In this document: one piece after another, positions 24,022 through 33,907 of the stretch
Numbering within the stretch: position 1 is the first letter of the stretch
Layout: every line of letters begins with the position of its first letter
From: Oscillospiraceae bacterium
GTDB taxonomy: Bacteria > Bacillota > Clostridia > Oscillospirales > Acutalibacteraceae
Assembly: GCA_022650455.1 (NCBI GenBank)
Contig: JALCPO010000009.1
Location: 1 to 46,064 of the forward strand
DNA length: 46,064 nucleotides
Reading direction: 5' to 3'
Position numbers and translations under genes: made by a program
Notes under the pieces: generated by a model
The model's database searches: none
What the model saw: the letters and a program-made list of their open reading frames with translations, nothing else
Told to the model about the DNA's origin: nothing

Positions 24022-25164
24022 ATGACGGGAAAAAAAATCTTCTGTTTTTGTTTCGCGGCTTTTTGCGCGGCGCTGTTTTTTCCGGTCCGGGCTGCGGCGG
24101 ACGGGGAGCCGCAGGTGTCCGCGAGGTCGGCGGTCGTAATGAACGCCGACGACGGAAGCGTGCTGTACGCAAAAAACGAGCATGAGCGGCGGGCGATCGC
24201 GAGCACGACCAAGATTATGACGTCCCTGCTCACGCTGGAAGCGGCCGCGGTCAACAATAAAACGGTGACCATCACGGCGGACGTGATCCGGGTGGAAGGG
24301 TCTTCCATGGGTCTGAAGGTCGGCGACAGGCTTACCCTGCACGACCTCGCGGCCGGCATGCTGCTGGTGTCCGGCAACGACGCGGCCAATTCGGCGGCCG
24401 TCGCGGTGGGCGGAACGACCGACCGGTTTGCCGCGATGATGAACGCAAAAGCCGCGGCGCTCGGCATGAAAGACACGCATTTCGTCACGCCGTCCGGCCT
24501 GGATGACGACAACCATTACTCCACGGCATACGATATGGCGCTTCTGGCGGACGCGGCGATGCAGAACGGCGATTTCTCTCAGATCGTAAGCCGGAAATCC
24601 ATGCGGATCCAATACATCAGCCCGAATACTTCCCGTTCCTTTCAAAACCACAATAAACTGCTGCGTCTGTATCCGTATTGCGACGGAGTCAAGACGGGCT
24701 TTACCAAAAAAGCCGGGCGGTGCCTGGTTTCTTCCGCCGAAAAAAACGGCGTCCGGCTCATTGCGGTCACCCTGAACGACCCGGACGACTGGAAAGACCA
24801 CGAGGCCCTTTTGAACTTCGGCTTTTCCAGCCTTACCTCCCATAAGATCGACGATTCGGCGTACCGGGTCGAAATCCCGGTCGTCGGCGGGGAACGCAGC
24901 CGCGTGCCGGTTTCCGGAGCTTCGGCGGGAAGCGTTGTCACCAGGTCGGAAGAAAACCTGACGCGCACGGTGGAACTTCCCCGGTTTGTCTACGCCCCGG
25001 TGGAAACGGGGCAGGTGCTCGGCCGCGTCCGTTATGTCTGCGGCGGGAAAACCGTGGCGGAAACGGAGCTGGCGGCCGCCGGGAACATCCCGGGGACGGT
25101 TCCGCAAAAAAATTGGCTTCAGAACTTTTGGGACGGAATCAGAAACCTGTTTTCCTTCCATTAG
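24022..25164 (+). CDS. dacF: D-alanyl-D-alanine carboxypeptidase (DacF type), second copy
   Basis: A secreted penicillin-binding protein that removes terminal D-Ala from peptidoglycan stems. It has 380 residues, a signal peptide at ~1-27 (ALFFPVRAAADG), STTK at 61-64, SGN at 117-119 and KTG at 224-226, at almost the same positions as in the protein at 14087. It ends in an amphipathic helix (WLQNFWDGIRNLFSFH) for membrane attachment. AGGTGG precedes the ATG at 24022. Location next to gerW and scpAB matches the DacF that shapes the spore cortex in clostridia, so the symbol is offered by context. Confidence 0.9.
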   Translation: MTGKKIFCFCFAAFCAALFFPVRAAADGEPQVSARSAVVMNADDGSVLYAKNEHERRAIASTTKIMTSLLTLEAAAVNNKTVTITADVIRVEGSSMGLKVGDRLTLHDLAAGMLLVSGNDAANSAAVAVGGTTDRFAAMMNAKAAALGMKDTHFVTPSGLDDDNHYSTAYDMALLADAAMQNGDFSQIVSRKSMRIQYISPNTSRSFQNHNKLLRLYPYCDGVKTGFTKKAGRCLVSSAEKNGVRLIAVTLNDPDDWKDHEALLNFGFSSLTSHKIDDSAYRVEIPVVGGERSRVPVSGASAGSVVTRSEENLTRTVELPRFVYAPVETGQVLGRVRYVCGGKTVAETELAAAGNIPGTVPQKNWLQNFWDGIRNLFSFH

Positions 25165-25191
25165 GTACGGCCGGAAATGACAGGTGAAAAA

Positions 25192-25992
25192 ATGTCCGAT
25201 TCCATCCGATTGCAGAAAATACTGGCCGACCGAGGTATCGCTTCCAGGCGCAAGGCCGAGGAGCTCATCCGGGCGGGCAAAGTCGCCGTAAACGGAAAAA
25301 CCGCGCAGGTCGGAGACAAGGCCGACCCGGAAACCGACCGGATCACGGTGAACGGCAAACCGCTCCGCGGCCGTTCCCGGCCGGTTTACATCATGCTTCA
25401 CAAGCCGCGCGGGTATATTACCACCATGAGCGACGAGAAGGAGCGAAAATGCGTGGCGGAGCTGGTCCGCGGCATTCCGCAGAGGATCTATCCCGTCGGG
25501 CGCCTGGACCGGGAATCGGAAGGGCTCCTTCTGATGACCAACGACGGCGCGTTCGCCAACGCGATGACCCATCCTTCCCGCCATGTCCCGAAAACATACC
25601 GCGTGACGATTCGGCCGGACGTTACCGGGGAGCAGATGCGCCGCATGGCGGAGGGAATCGTCATCGACGGCCGGAGAACCGCCCCCGCCGACGTGCGCGT
25701 CCTCGTCCGGGAACCCGGCCGCGTTGTCCTTCAGGTCGTCCTGCACGAGGGCAGGAACCGCGAAATCCGCAAAATGTGCGAAGCGCTGAGCCTGGAGACC
25801 GCGCGCCTGAAGCGGACCGCCTTCGGAACGCTGAAGCTCGGGATGCTCCCCGCCGGAAAGTGGCGCGAGCTGACGGATGAGGAAGTCGTGCGTCTGAAGG
25901 CCGCCGCGGGAGACCGTTCCGGCGACGGCCGCGGACAGAAATCCGGCGGCGGCGAATTTTGTTGGAATCGGGCGGGCCGGAGTGAAAGATGA
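25192..25992 (+). CDS. rluB: pseudouridine synthase (RluB/RsuA family)
   Basis: It converts a uridine of rRNA (23S U2605 in E. coli RluB) to pseudouridine. It has 266 residues: an N-terminal S4 RNA-binding domain (residues ~4-52, LQKILADRGIASRRKAEELI), then the catalytic domain with Asp106 in GRLDRESEGLL and the HEGRNREIRKM motif. The C-terminal ~25 residues are a Gly/Arg-rich tail. AGGTGA precedes the ATG at 25192; an ATG at 25177 is weaker. RluB versus RsuA cannot be fully separated by eye, but scpB-adjacent copies are RluB in most Firmicutes. Confidence 0.9.
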   Translation: MSDSIRLQKILADRGIASRRKAEELIRAGKVAVNGKTAQVGDKADPETDRITVNGKPLRGRSRPVYIMLHKPRGYITTMSDEKERKCVAELVRGIPQRIYPVGRLDRESEGLLLMTNDGAFANAMTHPSRHVPKTYRVTIRPDVTGEQMRRMAEGIVIDGRRTAPADVRVLVREPGRVVLQVVLHEGRNREIRKMCEALSLETARLKRTAFGTLKLGMLPAGKWRELTDEEVVRLKAAAGDRSGDGRGQKSGGGEFCWNRAGRSER

Positions 25993-26023
25993 CTTAATAA
26001 AGTAAGGTTCCGCGGGAATCCGC

Positions 26024-26052
26024 TTGTCACGGCCTGCTTTATCGTTTATAAT
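26024..26052 (+). promoter_or_regulatory. promoter of the biotin-enzyme operon
   Basis: TTGTCA (26024-26029), 17 bases, TATAAT (26047-26052), 46 bases before the first gene. It is a strong match. Confidence 0.8.
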
Positions 26053-26098
26053 TGAAAAGAATCAATCGGATGAATATCGCATAAACGGGGGAATCAGA

Positions 26099-27451
26099 AT
26101 GAATCGTTCCGGCCATGCCGAAGATTGGCGGGAAATGCGCGAAAACGTAAGACATACCGTCGGATACGAGCGGATTGTTTCGCTGTTCGACCCAGGCAGT
26201 TTCAATGAAATCGACGCGCTGGCAAGGTCCGGGGAAGGCCCTGCGGAAGCGGTGGCCGGGTACGGCACCATCGGGGGCCGCCCGGCCTGCGCGTTTTCGC
26301 AGAACGGCGGGGTCGCGGGGGGCGCTATGTCGAAAGCGCAGGCTTCCAAAATCAAAAAGGCCTACCGCCTTGCGCTGAAATCGGGGATCCCGCTCGTCGG
26401 GATTTTCGATTCCGCCGGCGTCCGCCTGAAGGAAGGGGCGGACGTGCTCGATTCTTTCGGCGAGATCCTGCTGAACGCGAACCGGCTTTCCGGCGTGGTT
26501 CCGCAGATTTCCCTGGTCCTCGGCCCCTGCACGGGCACTTCCGCCATGGCGGCCGCCGGGGCGGACCTCGTTGTAATGTCCGGTAAGGGCGAGCTTACGG
26601 TTTCCACGGCGGGGGACGACGGTTCCCCGGCCCAGGCGGAAAAGCTCGGCGTCTGCCATGTCGCGGCGGAGGACGAGGCGAAGGCGGTCGGCATCGTGCG
26701 GGAACTGATTTCCCTGCTTCCGTCGAATAACCTCGCGGCCTCTCCGCTTGCCGAAGCGGTGCCGCCGGCGCGTTCCCCTGCCAGCGGTTCTTCCCCGCGC
26801 GAAGTCGTCGGCTCCGTCGCCGACGCGGGAACGTTTCTCGAGCTCGGCGCGAAATTCGGCTCCGGGGCGGTGGCGGGCTTTGCCCGCGTTGGGGGAACGG
26901 CCGCCGGCCTCGTGTGCCTGACCGGGGAGATCGACGCGGATTCCTGTTCCAAATCCGCGCGGTTCGTCCGTTTCTGCGACTCCTTTTCCGTCCCCGTCGT
27001 CACGTTCGTGGATGCCGGAAAATTTTCCACCCTGCGCGAGGCGAGCAAGCTTTCGAGCGCGTACTCCGAGGCGACGACCGCGAAAGTGACCGTGGTTACC
27101 GGCTCCGCCTGCGGCCCGGTCTATCTCGCGGCGGTCGGCCGCGGGGCGAATTCGGACTATACGTTCGCGTGGCCGGACGCCGTCGTGTCGGCGCTCCAGC
27201 CGGAAACGGCGGCTGTTTTCCTCTGGAACGACCGTCTGAAAGGTTCCGCCGACCCGGTGGGGGACCGCAGAAAGCTGATCGAAGAATATCAAACCACGGA
27301 AGCCGGCGCTGCCACAGCGGCGGCGGGCGGCTTGATCGAAGATATTGTCGAACCGGAACATACGCGCGATAAAATTATCGCCTGCCTGGACATGCTTTCC
27401 GGAAAACGCGTTTCCACTCTTCCCAAAAAGCACGCCGATATCCAGCTGTAA
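26099..27451 (+). CDS. acyl-CoA carboxyltransferase subunit (MmdA/12S-like)
   Basis: A 450-residue member of the crotonase-fold carboxyltransferases that move CO2 between biotin and an acyl-CoA (12S subunit of transcarboxylase, MmdA, PccB). Both halves are visible: the N-terminal domain with CAFSQNGGVAGGAMSKAQASKI and GIPLVGIFDSAGVRLKEG, and the C-terminal domain with GLVCLTGEIDADSCSKSARFVRFCDSF (in two pieces around residue 295) and PVVTFVDAG. It is shorter than the usual 510-520 residues and looks divergent, so the acyl-CoA used is uncertain (methylmalonyl-, propionyl- or acetyl-CoA). GGGGGAA precedes the ATG at 26099. A biotin carrier and an OadA-like subunit follow in the same operon. Confidence 0.82.
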   Translation: MNRSGHAEDWREMRENVRHTVGYERIVSLFDPGSFNEIDALARSGEGPAEAVAGYGTIGGRPACAFSQNGGVAGGAMSKAQASKIKKAYRLALKSGIPLVGIFDSAGVRLKEGADVLDSFGEILLNANRLSGVVPQISLVLGPCTGTSAMAAAGADLVVMSGKGELTVSTAGDDGSPAQAEKLGVCHVAAEDEAKAVGIVRELISLLPSNNLAASPLAEAVPPARSPASGSSPREVVGSVADAGTFLELGAKFGSGAVAGFARVGGTAAGLVCLTGEIDADSCSKSARFVRFCDSFSVPVVTFVDAGKFSTLREASKLSSAYSEATTAKVTVVTGSACGPVYLAAVGRGANSDYTFAWPDAVVSALQPETAAVFLWNDRLKGSADPVGDRRKLIEEYQTTEAGAATAAAGGLIEDIVEPEHTRDKIIACLDMLSGKRVSTLPKKHADIQL

Positions 27452-27477
27452 TCGAAACAAAACAGGGGGTTTATCCG

Positions 27478-27858
<381 letters not shown>

Positions 27859-27870
27859 GGAGTGTGTGTC

Positions 27871-29271
27871 ATGACAAAAAAAATCGGTATTACCGAGCTC
27901 GTCCTGCGCGACGCCCATCAGTCTCTGATTGCGACGCGCATGCCGCTTTCCGACATGCTCCCGATTCTGGATAAGCTGGATCAGGTCGGCTTCCATTCCC
28001 TGGAGTGCTGGGGCGGAGCCACGTTCGACGCCTGCCTCCGGTTTCTGAAGGAAGACCCGTGGGAACGGCTGCGCGTGATCCGCAGAAAATGCCCGAACAC
28101 CAAGCTCCAGATGCTGTTCCGCGGCCAGAATATTCTGGGCTACCGCCATTATTCCGACGATGTGGTCGAATATTTTGTTCAGCGCTCCGTCGCGAACGGC
28201 ATCGACATCATCCGGATTTTCGACGCCCTGAACGACATCAAAAACCTGACGGTTTCCATCAACGCGGCCAAAAAGGAAAAATGCCATGTGCAGGTCGCGA
28301 TGTCCTATACGACCGGTCCGGTTTTCACGAATGAATATTACGTCAACTACGCCAAGCAGATCGAGAACGCGGGCGCGGACTCCATCTGCATCAAGGATAT
28401 GGCCGCCCTGCTGACGCCGTACAAAACATACGACCTCGTGAAAGCCATTAAGGCGGCGGTCAAAATCCCGGTCCAGCTTCATACGCACTACACGTCCGGC
28501 CTGGCTTCCATGTGCGAGCTGAAAGCCGTCGAGGCGGGCGTCGATTACCTGGATACCGCCATGTCCCCGCTCGCGCTCGGAACGTCCCACGCGCCGACGG
28601 AGTCCATGGTCGCCGCGCTGAAGGATACGCCGTATGATACGGGGCTCGACCTGGTTCTGTTAAACGAGATCCGTGATTATTTTATGACGCTGCGTGAAAA
28701 ATACATTAAGAGCGGCCTGCTCGACCCGAAGATGCTTGCCACCAACACCAAGGCGCTGATTTATCAGGTGCCGGGCGGGATGCTTTCCAACCTGCTGTCC
28801 CAGCTCAAACAGGCCGGCAAGGAGGACAAACTGGAGGAAGTCCTCCAGGAGGTTCCGCGTGTCCGCAAAGACGCCGGCTACCCGCCGCTCGTCACCCCCA
28901 CGTCCCAGATCGTAGGCACACAGGCCGTGTTCAACGTGATTACCGGAGAACGCTACAAAATGTGCACGAACGAGTTTAAGGACCTGATTGCCGGCAAGTA
29001 CGGAACAACGCCGGTCCCGGTCGACGACGGGTTCGCGAAAAAAATAATCGGGGACGCCCCGCGGATCACCTGCCGCCCGGCCGACCTGCTGAAGCCCGAG
29101 CTGGAAACTCTCCGCAAAGAGTGTGCCGAGTGGACCGAGCAGGAGGAAGACGTGCTCTCCTACGCTCAGTTCCCGAAGGTCGCCGTGGATTTCTTCAAGA
29201 AGCGCGCCGAAAAAAAATACGGCATCGACGGAAAACATGCGGACGCCGCCGCACAGATTCATCCGGTGTAA
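27871..29271 (+). CDS. oxaloacetate/pyruvate carboxyltransferase subunit (OadA/PycB/5S-like)
   Basis: A 466-residue HMGL-like TIM-barrel carboxyltransferase that moves CO2 between oxaloacetate and biotin. LRDAHQSLIATRM (12-24, metal-binding Asp14), FRGQNILGYRHY, the likely carbamylated Lys175 in CIKDMAALLTP and the metal ligands in QLHTHYTSG (His204, His206) are all present, so it is probably active. The C-terminal post-barrel domain is there, but no fused biotin domain, which fits the separate carrier upstream. AAGGAGTG precedes the ATG at 27871. It could belong to a transcarboxylase or an oxaloacetate decarboxylase; no membrane beta subunit is nearby. Confidence 0.9.
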   Translation: MTKKIGITELVLRDAHQSLIATRMPLSDMLPILDKLDQVGFHSLECWGGATFDACLRFLKEDPWERLRVIRRKCPNTKLQMLFRGQNILGYRHYSDDVVEYFVQRSVANGIDIIRIFDALNDIKNLTVSINAAKKEKCHVQVAMSYTTGPVFTNEYYVNYAKQIENAGADSICIKDMAALLTPYKTYDLVKAIKAAVKIPVQLHTHYTSGLASMCELKAVEAGVDYLDTAMSPLALGTSHAPTESMVAALKDTPYDTGLDLVLLNEIRDYFMTLREKYIKSGLLDPKMLATNTKALIYQVPGGMLSNLLSQLKQAGKEDKLEEVLQEVPRVRKDAGYPPLVTPTSQIVGTQAVFNVITGERYKMCTNEFKDLIAGKYGTTPVPVDDGFAKKIIGDAPRITCRPADLLKPELETLRKECAEWTEQEEDVLSYAQFPKVAVDFFKKRAEKKYGIDGKHADAAAQIHPV

Positions 29272-29291
29272 GGCCGATTTGTCCGCTGCGG

Positions 29292-29321
29292 TTGACAACC
29301 GGCCGCAAAAACTGCTAAAAT
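29292..29321 (+). promoter_or_regulatory. promoter of the yicC-to-spoVM cluster
   Basis: TTGACA (29292-29297), 18 bases, TAAAAT (29316-29321), about 97 bases before yicC. Confidence 0.75.
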
Positions 29322-29417
29322 AAAAGAAGAGAAAACAGTTCGTTTGTCCGCCGTGCCGGGGAAAAGCCGGTTTTCCTGCCGTCAGCGGCTTCGGACCGGG
29401 ATTGAGATGATTCTTTC

Positions 29418-30296
29418 GTGGTTACAAGCATGACCGGCTTCGGAAGGGCTCAGGAAGAGGTCGGAGGGTATAACATCCTTGTAGAGGTCCGGTCGGTCAA
29501 TCACCGGTTCTTCGATTTCAGTTCGCGCATTTCCAGGGGATACGGATTTCTGGAGGAGAAGCTGCGGTCGAGCCTGCAGGCCCGGATCGCGCGCGGCAAG
29601 GTCGATGTTTCCGTCGAACTGGATGCGCCGGACGATGCGGACGCGGAGGTGCAGGTGAACGATTCCCTCGCGGCGGGCTATCTGGCCGCCCTCCGGGGCA
29701 TCCAGCGGCGCTACGGCATTCCGGATGATATTACCGTTGGCACCGTCGCCCGGTGCCCCGATCTTTTTACCGTGCGCAGAAAGCCCGCAGACGAAGAGCA
29801 GGTCTGGAAAGCGGTGGAACCGGTCCTGAACGAGGCGCTGATTCCTTTCTTCGCCATGCGGGAGGCGGAAGGAAAACGGCTGGCGCAGGATATGCTCGGC
29901 CGGGCCGGCACCATCATCGGGACCGTGGAGAAAATTGAGCGGCGGTCGCCCGAAACGGTGGATGAGTACCGCCGGAAGCTGAAAGAGCGCATTGCGGACA
30001 TGCTCGGAAACGCGGAAGTGGATGAGCAGAGGGTTCTGACGGAAGCCGCCGTCTTTGCCGACAAAGTGTCCGTGACGGAAGAAACCGTCCGGCTTCGGAG
30101 CCATATCGCCCAGTTTACCGGCATGCTGGAGTCCGGCGGGGCGATCGGCCGCCGTCTGGATTTCCTTGTGCAGGAGATGAACCGCGAGGCCAACACCATC
30201 GGTTCCAAATGCGTAGACGCCTCAATTGCGCACATGGTCGTGGACATGAAGGCGGAAATCGAGAAGATTCGCGAGCAGGTTCAAAATATTGAATAA
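29418..30296 (+). CDS. yicC: YicC family endoribonuclease-like protein
   Basis: A 292-residue protein of the YicC/YloC family, for which RNase activity has been shown in E. coli. It begins with the signature TSMTGFGRAQ and ends with the DUF1732 block (RLDFLVQEMNREANTIGSK, with the following residues KCVDASIAHMVVDMKAEIEKIREQ). The GTG start at 29418 gives the expected MVTSMTGFG N-terminus, though its ribosome site is weak. First gene of the conserved yicC-remA-gmk-rpoZ order. Confidence 0.92.
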   Translation: MVTSMTGFGRAQEEVGGYNILVEVRSVNHRFFDFSSRISRGYGFLEEKLRSSLQARIARGKVDVSVELDAPDDADAEVQVNDSLAAGYLAALRGIQRRYGIPDDITVGTVARCPDLFTVRRKPADEEQVWKAVEPVLNEALIPFFAMREAEGKRLAQDMLGRAGTIIGTVEKIERRSPETVDEYRRKLKERIADMLGNAEVDEQRVLTEAAVFADKVSVTEETVRLRSHIAQFTGMLESGGAIGRRLDFLVQEMNREANTIGSKCVDASIAHMVVDMKAEIEKIREQVQNIE

Positions 30297-30323
30297 GGGA
30301 ATCCGAGAAAAAGGAGACGTTTT

Positions 30324-30602
30324 ATGAAGCTGATCAATATCGGTTTCGGGAACATGGTTTCCGCGAACCGTCTGGTTGCAATCGTCAGCCCGGAGTCGGC
30401 GCCGATCAAACGGATTATCCAGGACGCGAAAGAGCGCGGTTCGCTGATCGACGCGACCTACGGCCGCCGAACCCGGGCCGTCATTATCACCGACAGCGAC
30501 CACGTGATCCTGTCCGCCGTTCAGCCGGAAACCGTGGCGAATCGCCTGAATGACGAGCGCGGAGATCTTTGCGAGGGGGAACTGGACGAAGATGGCGAAT
30601 AA
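30324..30602 (+). CDS. remA: RemA-family DNA-binding regulator (DUF370)
   Basis: A 92-residue member of the RemA family, which in Bacillus activates extracellular-matrix genes by binding DNA as a ring-shaped oligomer. It begins [21 protein letters not shown], the family signature, with [22 protein letters not shown] later. AAGGAGA precedes the ATG. It overlaps gmk by 11 bases. The C-terminus is acidic (EGELDEDGE). Confidence 0.93.
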   Translation: MKLINIGFGNMVSANRLVAIVSPESAPIKRIIQDAKERGSLIDATYGRRTRAVIITDSDHVILSAVQPETVANRLNDERGDLCEGELDEDGE

Positions 30603-31203
30603 AGGTCTTCTTGTCGTCTTTTCCGGCCCGTCCGGAGCGGGGAAGGGCACCCTTTTGAAAGCGCTTCTGGCGAAAGACAGGAATATCCGGCTTTCCGTTT
30701 CCGCCACGACGCGTTCCCCGCGCCCCGGCGAAGTGAACGGCCGGGAATATCATTTTATTTCTCAGGAAAAATTTTCCGAGATGGCCGCTGCGGGCGAAAT
30801 GCTCGAAAGCGCCGAATACTGCGGAAATTGCTACGGCACGCCTGCCGCCCCGATCGAGCGGTGGACCTCCGAGGGAAAAGATGTTATTCTGGAGATTGAG
30901 GTCCAGGGCGGGGCGCAGGTGAAACGCAAACGGCCCGATTCGGTCGGTATCTTCATTCTGCCGCCTTCCCTCAAAGTGCTGGAGCAGCGCCTGCGGAAGC
31001 GCGGCACCGAGACCGACGAGGTCGTCCGCGAGCGGCTTGCCGCCGCACGGCGCGAGATTCCGGAAGCGGCCCGCTACGACTATGCGGTGGTCGACGATAC
31101 GGTCGAACGCGCCGTGGAGCAGATCCGCGCGATTCTCGAAGCCGAAAAATGCAGGACCCGCAGAAACGGGCCGCTGATGGAAAGGATACTGAACCATGAT
31201 TAA
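30592..31203 (+). CDS. gmk: guanylate kinase
   Basis: It phosphorylates GMP to GDP. It has 203 residues: the P-loop [10 protein letters not shown] at 11-20, the GMP-binding [18 protein letters not shown] region and [13 protein letters not shown]. The ATG at 30592 lies inside the end of remA, behind GAGGGGGAA. It overlaps rpoZ by eight bases. Confidence 0.96.
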   Translation: MANKGLLVVFSGPSGAGKGTLLKALLAKDRNIRLSVSATTRSPRPGEVNGREYHFISQEKFSEMAAAGEMLESAEYCGNCYGTPAAPIERWTSEGKDVILEIEVQGGAQVKRKRPDSVGIFILPPSLKVLEQRLRKRGTETDEVVRERLAAARREIPEAARYDYAVVDDTVERAVEQIRAILEAEKCRTRRNGPLMERILNHD

Positions 31204-31414
31204 ACCGATTGCCGATTTGATTCTTACGCCGGAGCAGAGCCGTTATTCGCTCGTTATCGCGATTGCCAAGCGCGCCCGCCAGATTGCCGAGGACGCGGAA
31301 AAAAACAAGGTGATTCTCGACGACAAGCCCGTCCAGATCGCCGTGCGGGAATATATGGACCACAAGTTCAAAATGATCGAAAAGGTCAGTCCGAATGACG
31401 ACAGCGACGATTGA
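31196..31414 (+). CDS. rpoZ: RNA polymerase omega subunit
   Basis: A 72-residue small subunit that helps assembly and stability of RNA polymerase. It has RYSLVIAIAKRARQIAEDA, the core helix of omega, then KPVQIAVREY. The start overlaps the gmk stop. In Bacillus coaBC follows rpoZ; here priA follows directly after about 25 bases. Confidence 0.94.
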   Translation: MIKPIADLILTPEQSRYSLVIAIAKRARQIAEDAEKNKVILDDKPVQIAVREYMDHKFKMIEKVSPNDDSDD

Positions 31415-31438
31415 CGGCTTGTCTGAGAGGTGGCGGGT

Positions 31439-33892
31439 GTGGTGACCGTTGCGAAGGTCGCGGTGGAAAACGCCGTCTATCATTTCGATAAGGCGTTTAC
31501 CTACCGGGTCCCGGAGGTGCTGCTGCCGTCCGCAAAGACCGGGTGCCGGGTGATCGTTCCCTTCGGCACGGCCAATGGAAAACGGCAGGGGATCATTCTG
31601 GGGCTGGAAGGATTACCCGGGCCGGAGCCTGCAAAACTGAAAAGTATTTTTTCCGTCGCCGACCGGGCCCCGCTTCTCTCACAGGAAGCCGTGGGCCTTG
31701 TTTTCTGGATCAAAGAACATACTTTCTGCACGCTGTTTGAAGCCGCAAAGCTGTTCTTTCCGGCGGGAGTCAAGCTGAAAATCCGCACGGAATATTCCCT
31801 GGCCAAACCGCTTCCGGATTTCGACGCCGGGGCGCTGGACGAAGAGGAAAAGCAGGCCGTTTCATACCTGTCGCATAAAAAAAACTTCGTCCCGCGCGAA
31901 AAGCTGCTGAAAGACCTCGGTCTTTCCGCCGACAGCCCGGTGCCGGAAAACCTTCTGCGGGCGGGGATCCTGGTCAAAAACAGCGGCACGGTGCGCCAGG
32001 TGACGGACGCAACGCAGAAAATGGTCCGCCTTTCGGAAAACCCGTCTGCGCCCAAACTGACGCCGAAGCAGCAGAATGTCCTTCAGGTCCTCCGCGACGC
32101 CGGGAGCGCGTCCCTCAAGGAGCTTTGCTATTTTGCGGGAGTGACGCCCGCCGTTGTCGGCGCGCTTGTCAAAAAGGGGCTTGCGCAGTATTATGATGTC
32201 GAGGTCTACCGCAACCCTTACGGTTCCGCCCCGCTCCCGGAAGCATCCGGGGATTTTCGCCTTTCCGGGGAGCAGCAGGCCGCTTTCAGCCGCATGTATG
32301 CGCAGTACCGGTCCGGAAAAGGCGGGGTCTCCCTGCTTTTCGGCGTGACCGGAAGCGGAAAAACTTCCGTCTTTATGCGTCTGATCGACCATGTCCGGGA
32401 CGACGGCCGCGGCGTGATCGTCATGGTTCCGGAAATTTCACTGACCCCGCAGACGATCGCGCTGTTCCGCGCGCGGTACGGAACCGGCGTGGCGGTGTTC
32501 CACAGCGGGCTGACGCTTGCCGAACGGCTCGACGAGTGGAAGCGTGTCCGGAATGGGGACGCTTCCATTGTCGTGGGGACGCGGTCCGCCGTTTTCGCAC
32601 CTTTTCAGAAGATCGGCCTGATCATTATGGACGAGGAGCAGGAAAGCACCTACAAGTCGGAATCCTCGCCGCGGTACCATGCCAGGGATATTGCCAAATA
32701 CCGCTGTGCCTACCACCAGGCTCTGCTCGTGCTTTCTTCGGCAACGCCGTCGGTCGAGTCCTATTATTATGCCCAGAGCGGGCGTTACAGCCTCAGCACC
32801 CTGACTTCCCGTTATGGAAAGGCCAGGCTCCCGCAGGTCGATATTATCGACATGAACCGCGAGCTGGAGCGCGGGAACCGGAGCATCTTCAGCTTGGCGC
32901 TGGAAGAAGCCCTGCGGAGCAACCTCGAAAAAAAGAAGCAGTCCATCCTGCTGCTGAACCGCAGGGGATACAACACGTTCGTTTCCTGCCGCGCCTGCGG
33001 GCATGTCCTGACCTGCCCGAACTGCAGCATCACGCTTACCTACCACGCCGCCAATCAGCGGCTCATGTGTCACTACTGCGGCTTTTCCATCCCGTTCACG
33101 AAAGAGTGTCCGTATTGTCACGAGGAGCAGGTGCATTACTCCGGCTTCGGGACCCAGAGGGCGCAGCAGCAGCTCTCGGAGCTGCTGCCTCAGGCGCGGA
33201 TTCTGCGGCTTGATGCCGATTCCACCATGACTCGCTTTGCGTACGATAAAAAGCTGAAACAATTTCTGGACGGCGAGTATGATATTATCATCGGGACGCA
33301 GATGGTCGCGAAAGGCCTCGATTTTGAAAATGTGACGCTGGTGGGCGTGCTGTCGGCGGACCAGACGCTTTACGGGGACGATTTCCGGAGCTATGAGCGC
33401 GCGTTCGACCTGCTGACCCAGGTGGTTGGTCGCTCCGGGCGCGGCCGATACAGCGGCAGGGCCGTCATCCAGACTTTTACGCCGGAAAACAAGATCATAA
33501 AACTCGCCGCCAGGCAGGATTACCCCGAATTTTACCGTGGGGAGATCGCGCTGCGGAAAGCGATGCTGTACCCGCCTTTTTCCGACCTGTGCATGGTCGG
33601 TTTTGTCGGGACGGATGAAACGAAGGTCCGCTCGGCAAGCGTCGATTTTCTTCAGCAGCTGAAGGAAACGGCGCAGAGGGAGTATCCCGACCAGCCGATG
33701 CGCGTTTTGAATCCTTCGCCGGCCCTGGTCGGCCGCGTGAGCAATAAATACCGGTATAAGCTCCTTATCAAGTGCCGGAACAGCAAAAAAATGCGGGAAC
33801 TGATTTCCCGCCTGCTGGTCTGGTTTCCTTCCCGGAAGGAACATGCGGGAGTAACCGCTTTTTCGGATATGAACCCCGATTCTATTTTATGA
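31439..33892 (+). CDS. priA: primosomal helicase PriA
   Basis: A superfamily-2 3'-5' helicase that restarts stalled replication forks by loading the replicative helicase. About 817 residues: an N-terminal 3'BD domain (AVYHFDKAFTYRVPE), a winged helix, Walker A GVTGSGKTS, DEEQ box, then the zinc-binding region with eight Cys (CRACGHVLTCPNC, CHYCGFS, CPYCHEEQ) and the C-terminal helicase lobe with GTQMVAKGLDFENVTLVGV. Three in-frame GTG codons (31430, 31439, 31442) could start it; 31439 has the best distance from AGAGG. Confidence 0.95.
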   Translation: MVTVAKVAVENAVYHFDKAFTYRVPEVLLPSAKTGCRVIVPFGTANGKRQGIILGLEGLPGPEPAKLKSIFSVADRAPLLSQEAVGLVFWIKEHTFCTLFEAAKLFFPAGVKLKIRTEYSLAKPLPDFDAGALDEEEKQAVSYLSHKKNFVPREKLLKDLGLSADSPVPENLLRAGILVKNSGTVRQVTDATQKMVRLSENPSAPKLTPKQQNVLQVLRDAGSASLKELCYFAGVTPAVVGALVKKGLAQYYDVEVYRNPYGSAPLPEASGDFRLSGEQQAAFSRMYAQYRSGKGGVSLLFGVTGSGKTSVFMRLIDHVRDDGRGVIVMVPEISLTPQTIALFRARYGTGVAVFHSGLTLAERLDEWKRVRNGDASIVVGTRSAVFAPFQKIGLIIMDEEQESTYKSESSPRYHARDIAKYRCAYHQALLVLSSATPSVESYYYAQSGRYSLSTLTSRYGKARLPQVDIIDMNRELERGNRSIFSLALEEALRSNLEKKKQSILLLNRRGYNTFVSCRACGHVLTCPNCSITLTYHAANQRLMCHYCGFSIPFTKECPYCHEEQVHYSGFGTQRAQQQLSELLPQARILRLDADSTMTRFAYDKKLKQFLDGEYDIIIGTQMVAKGLDFENVTLVGVLSADQTLYGDDFRSYERAFDLLTQVVGRSGRGRYSGRAVIQTFTPENKIIKLAARQDYPEFYRGEIALRKAMLYPPFSDLCMVGFVGTDETKVRSASVDFLQQLKETAQREYPDQPMRVLNPSPALVGRVSNKYRYKLLIKCRNSKKMRELISRLLVWFPSRKEHAGVTAFSDMNPDSIL

Positions 33893-33907
33893 ACTGGAGG
33901 AATAAAT

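Noticed and set aside
23671-25746. Open frame of about 690 codons on the minus strand
   Set aside because: It runs antisense across gerW, the carboxypeptidase and rluB, which have clear motifs; the translation is Arg/His/Gly-rich with no domain, as expected of an antisense frame in G+C-rich coding DNA.
26039-27460. Long minus-strand open frame opposite the carboxyltransferase gene
   Set aside because: Arg/Gly-rich shadow frame; the plus strand encodes a family-matched protein with promoter and ribosome site.
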